Assembly (NCBI GenBank): GCA_021161025.1
Contig: JAGHBK010000053.1
Span: 1 to 7,606, forward strand
From: a bacterium
GTDB lineage: Bacteria; Patescibacteriota; Minisyncoccia; Minisyncoccales; DG-74-3
DNA: 7,606 nucleotides
Direction of reading: 5' to 3'
The notes under the pieces were generated by a model, which made no database searches, was not told the origin of the DNA, and saw only the letters and a list, made by a program, of their open reading frames with translations. The first letter of the stretch is position 1. Each line of letters begins with the position of its first letter. Both the position numbers and the translations under genes were made by a program. Below, one piece after another: positions 5,707 to 7,606 of the stretch.

Positions 5707-5746
5707 CGAGTTGCGGAGAATGTGGGTTCGATTCCCACCGGGTCCA

Positions 5747-5812
5747 CCTCGTTAGAAATTTAAAATCTGCACTTTTTGAAGAGGACCCTCGTTAGTATTT
5801 CTAACGGGGTCC
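5747..5812 (+). repeat. Further inverted-repeat copies and a 12-bp hairpin upstream of yraN
   Basis: CCTCGTTAGAAAT (5747-5759) starts directly after the discriminator of the outer tRNA and is one base different from the left arm at 5600. A compact hairpin follows: CCTCGTTAG (5787-5795), loop TATTT, CTAACGGGG (5801-5809), extended by GGA/TCC across one bulged base (5783-5812). ATTTCTAACGGGG at 5797-5809 is identical to the right arm at 5694-5706, so several alternative pairings are possible. No T-run follows, and the yraN start is 8 bases beyond the hairpin. Confidence 0.75.
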
Positions 5813-5820
5813 ACTAGGAT

Positions 5821-6198
5821 ATGAATAATAAAAAGATCGGTTATCTTGGAGAAAAAATTGCAGAAAGGTATTTAAAAAGGAAGGGTTATCAGATTTTAGA
5901 TAAAAATTTCATTTTCCAAATTCCAGGTAGTCCTCAAAAAGGGGAGATAGATATTATCACCAAAAGGGGAGATACTTTTTATTTTGTTGAAGTAAAAACT
6001 TCTAAGATTTCAAAAAATATGATAGAGCCAGAAGAAAGAGTAAATTTCCAGAAAAAGCAAAGATTAGCAAGGACAGCAGAAAGTTGGTTGATTAAAAATA
6101 AAATTTCTTTAGATTCAAAGTGGCAAATTGATGTGGTTTCAGTTAAAGTAAATCTTATCAGAAAAAGGGCGAAAATAAAACATTTTAAAAATATCTAA
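5821..6198 (+). CDS. yraN: YraN family (UPF0102) endonuclease-fold protein
   Basis: Protein of 125 residues, the normal family length, with the restriction-endonuclease-like core. It has GEKIAERYLKRKGY near the N terminus (E11), GEIDII (E42, D44) and FVEVKT (E57, K59). These give the E/D...D...ExK metal-site pattern. WQIDVVSV (101-108) near the end matches the usual C-terminal strand. The family is widespread and often next to RNase HII or tRNA genes; its cellular role is not firmly known, though a nucleic-acid-processing function is expected. The ATG follows AGGAT with almost no spacing, so Shine-Dalgarno initiation is doubtful. It lies just after the hairpin ending at 5812 and 15 bases before the DegV gene, probably in one unit. 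Confidence 0.93.
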   Translation: MNNKKIGYLGEKIAERYLKRKGYQILDKNFIFQIPGSPQKGEIDIITKRGDTFYFVEVKTSKISKNMIEPEERVNFQKKQRLARTAESWLIKNKISLDSKWQIDVVSVKVNLIRKRAKIKHFKNI

Positions 6199-6213
6199 TA
6201 AATTACTCACAAT

Positions 6214-7095
6214 ATGAAAAAAATTGGTTTAGTTTGTGATGAGGGGGCAGATCTTCCAAAAGAAATAATTGAAAAATATCAAATTGCCAAAGTTCCTTTA
6301 AAAGTTAATTGGCCAGAAGGGTTTGAAAGGTTACCGGGAGAGACTGTTTTTCACAAAATGCAGGAGGCAGATAAAAGAGGGATTAAAATTTTTTGCAAAA
6401 CCTCTCAACCTTCTCCAAAAGACTTTTTAGAAATATTTCAAAAACAGTTAGAAAACTTTGAAAAAGTTATCTGCATAACAATTACCTCAAAATTATCAGG
6501 TACTTTCAATTCCGCTCTTCAGGCTAAAAATATTTTACCTTCTGGAAAGGCAGAAAGAGTTTTTGTTGTTGATTCTCTCAATGCAGTTTGTGGAGAAGGT
6601 TTATTAGTTTTAAGAGCAGCAGAGTTAATAACAGAAGGTAAAGAGATAAAAAACATTTTACAAGAATTAGAAGATTTAAAACAGAGAATTCATTTAATTG
6701 CTATTTTAGGAGATCCTAAATGGTTAGAGGTGTCAGGTAGGCTATCTTCCACTTTAGCTAATTGGATTAGAAAAATGCAAAAAATAGGTATTAGACCCCT
6801 TATTGGAATTAAAGACGGAGTACTCAAAGCGATTGGGATTAAAACAGGAGTGAAAGATGTACCCCAAGCCTTATTTCAAGAGCTTGAAGTTAAAACAAAA
6901 AAAACAAGAAAAGAAGGAAAAAGAATAAGGATGGCCCTTTTACACTGTCTTAACAAAGAAGGGATGAAAAAATTAAGAGAAATGATCGAAAAAGATTTAG
7001 AGAATACAGAAATTGTTTTTGAAAACTTAATCGATAGAGTAGTGGGGAGTATTGTAGGTCCTGGAACTTTAGGACTAGCTTGGTATGAGCTCTAA
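6214..7095 (+). CDS. DegV family fatty-acid-binding protein
   Basis: Protein of 293 residues, close to the usual DegV length (about 280-290). Members bind a fatty acid between two domains; in Firmicutes FakB proteins they present it to the FakA kinase. Landmarks are the opening KIGLVCDEGADLP (the family has TDSxADLP), TSQPSP (63-68), TSKLSGTFNSA (91-101) with the ligand-binding serine region, VVDS (118-121), EVSGRLSST (172-180) and RPLIGIKDGVL (194-204). The closing VGPGTLGLAWYEL is also typical. No fakA partner is visible, so kinase coupling is unproven. No Shine-Dalgarno sequence precedes the ATG, 15 bases after yraN. Its TAA overlaps the last four bases of the convergent downstream gene. 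Confidence 0.93.
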   Translation: MKKIGLVCDEGADLPKEIIEKYQIAKVPLKVNWPEGFERLPGETVFHKMQEADKRGIKIFCKTSQPSPKDFLEIFQKQLENFEKVICITITSKLSGTFNSALQAKNILPSGKAERVFVVDSLNAVCGEGLLVLRAAELITEGKEIKNILQELEDLKQRIHLIAILGDPKWLEVSGRLSSTLANWIRKMQKIGIRPLIGIKDGVLKAIGIKTGVKDVPQALFQELEVKTKKTRKEGKRIRMALLHCLNKEGMKKLREMIEKDLENTEIVFENLIDRVVGSIVGPGTLGLAWYEL

Positions 7096-7606
7096 GTTCT
7101 CTTTAAGACCAAAGAGACTCTTTGAAGGGCTGTTAAATTTGTTAAAATTGCCAAAGCTATTAAAAAATACAAAGCTAAAGAAAGATTAAAAATCCCCAAG
7201 AAGAACACCAAAAATAGAAGAATCATTCTTTCTCCTCTTCCTATAAATCCTTTTTTTAGTTCTTCTTGTACCACCTCTTTTTCTTTGGCTGCTGCTTTTG
7301 CATAAGTTGTCATTAAAGAACCGAAAAAAGCTAAAAAAATCCAAAAATGGGCTGGAAAAATGATTTTAGGCCAAGGTAAAAACAAAAGACCAAAGAATAC
7401 TATCCCTTCTACGTAGCGGTCACAGATTGTATCTAAATAGGCTCCTTTTTTTGTAGCCTTTTTTGTTTTTCTGGCCACTGCTCCATCTATGAAATCTAAA
7501 AGAGTAGCTGCAGAAAAAAAGATTAAACCTAACACCAAATTAAGATTTCTCAAAGAGAAAAAACAAAGCAAAGCAAAAACTAAAGATAAAAGAGTATATT
7601 GATTAG
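7092..7606 (-). CDS. CDP-alcohol phosphatidyltransferase family protein, 5' end beyond window
   Basis: Integral membrane enzyme that transfers a phosphatidyl group from CDP-diacylglycerol to an alcohol (for example glycerol-3-phosphate or inositol phosphate), making phospholipid head groups. The frame is open to the window edge; 170 codons are visible. The full family signature DxxDGxxAR(8)GxxxDxxxD is present: DFIDGAVAR, then G 9 residues after R, then D and D (visible residues 37-62). Several hydrophobic helices follow (about residues 65-85, 92-104 and two near the C terminus). The missing part should be the first helix and start codon. A TTG at 7571 is not a credible start because hydrophobic sequence continues upstream. 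Substrate cannot be told; pgsA-like is the most common case. The TAG overlaps the stop of the convergent DegV gene. Confidence 0.9.
   Translation of the reverse strand, partial: NQYTLLSLVFALLCFFSLRNLNLVLGLIFFSAATLLDFIDGAVARKTKKATKKGAYLDTICDRYVEGIVFFGLLFLPWPKIIFPAHFWIFLAFFGSLMTTYAKAAAKEKEVVQEELKKGFIGRGERMILLFLVFFLGIFNLSLALYFLIALAILTNLTALQRVSLVLKRT

Larger units (their letters stand above)
5564..5746 (+). tRNA. Interrupted tRNA-Glu(TTC)-like gene, halves 5564-5600 and 5712-5746
   Basis: The 5' half (37 bases) has acceptor strand GGGCCTG, D arm GTTT/AAAC, anticodon 5' strand CCGCA and loop TTTTCAC, with anticodon TTC at 5596-5598. The 3' half (35 bases) has anticodon 3' strand TGCGG, T arm GTGGG-TTCGATT-CCCAC, acceptor strand CGGGTCC and discriminator A. 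Joined, they give a 72-base cloverleaf: the acceptor pairs 7 of 7 (two G-T pairs) and the anticodon stem 5 of 5. The loop matches the usual glutamate YTTTCAC. The two halves match each other better than they match the inner tRNA-Ala, so they belong together. The 111-base interruption (5601-5711) falls between positions 38 and 39, or one base earlier. Whether it is spliced, or the gene is dead, cannot be told from sequence. The acceptor carries G3-T70, unusual for glutamate. Confidence 0.75.

Noticed and set aside
5601..5711. Group I intron in the anticodon loop
   Set aside because: At 111 bases, most of it a complete tRNA, there is no room for the conserved group I core and no guanosine-binding element is visible.
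5510..5812. CRISPR array
   Set aside because: The repeats are irregular, inverted and unevenly spaced, and no cas gene is present.

Overview
The window is AT-rich bacterial chromosome. It most resembles a member of the Patescibacteria (Candidate Phyla Radiation), probably Parcubacteria-like. The reasons are a small type IV secretion pilin-like protein of the kind common in that group, tRNA genes without an encoded CCA end, several starts without a Shine-Dalgarno sequence, and short AT-rich or palindromic repeats scattered between and inside genes. No in-frame UGA readthrough is needed, so the ordinary bacterial code fits. The phylum assignment is inference from gene style, not from a marker-gene tree.

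Layout. Bases 1-2901 (minus strand) carry rpsO, a NYN-domain putative nuclease gene and pnp (3' end cut by the window edge). A good -10 box sits just upstream of rpsO. This is the classic rpsO-pnp pair with a putative RNA-cleaving protein inserted between them and joined to pnp by a TAATG overlap. Bases 3002-3706 (minus strand) form a second unit: promoter, tRNA-Arg(TCG), a tandem pair of perfect hairpins inside what looks like a tRNA 3' relic, a pilin-like membrane protein, and tRNA-Lys(CTT). The first base of tRNA-Lys directly follows the pilin stop codon. Bases 3732-3808 hold a GC-rich, foldable element upstream of cca (plus strand, 3843-5393). That cca gene contains two repeat-derived insertions.

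Bases 5430-5812 are the most unusual part. A normal tRNA-Pro(CGG) is followed by a tRNA-Glu(TTC)-like gene interrupted by 111 bases at the base of its anticodon loop. A complete tRNA-Ala(CGC) lies inside the interruption, which carries a perfect 13-bp inverted repeat near its ends. More copies of that repeat follow and form a hairpin just before yraN. Then come yraN (5821-6198), a DegV-family lipid-binding protein gene (6214-7095) and, convergent and overlapping by 4 bases, a CDP-alcohol phosphatidyltransferase gene whose 5' end is beyond the window.

Functional theme. Most of the window concerns RNA: ribosomal protein S15, PNPase, a NYN nuclease candidate, five tRNA loci and the CCA-adding enzyme needed to finish those CCA-less tRNAs. 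The last three genes concern nucleic-acid processing (YraN) and lipids (DegV, CDP-alcohol phosphatidyltransferase). The strongest candidate for something undescribed is the tRNA-within-a-tRNA locus and its inverted-repeat family.
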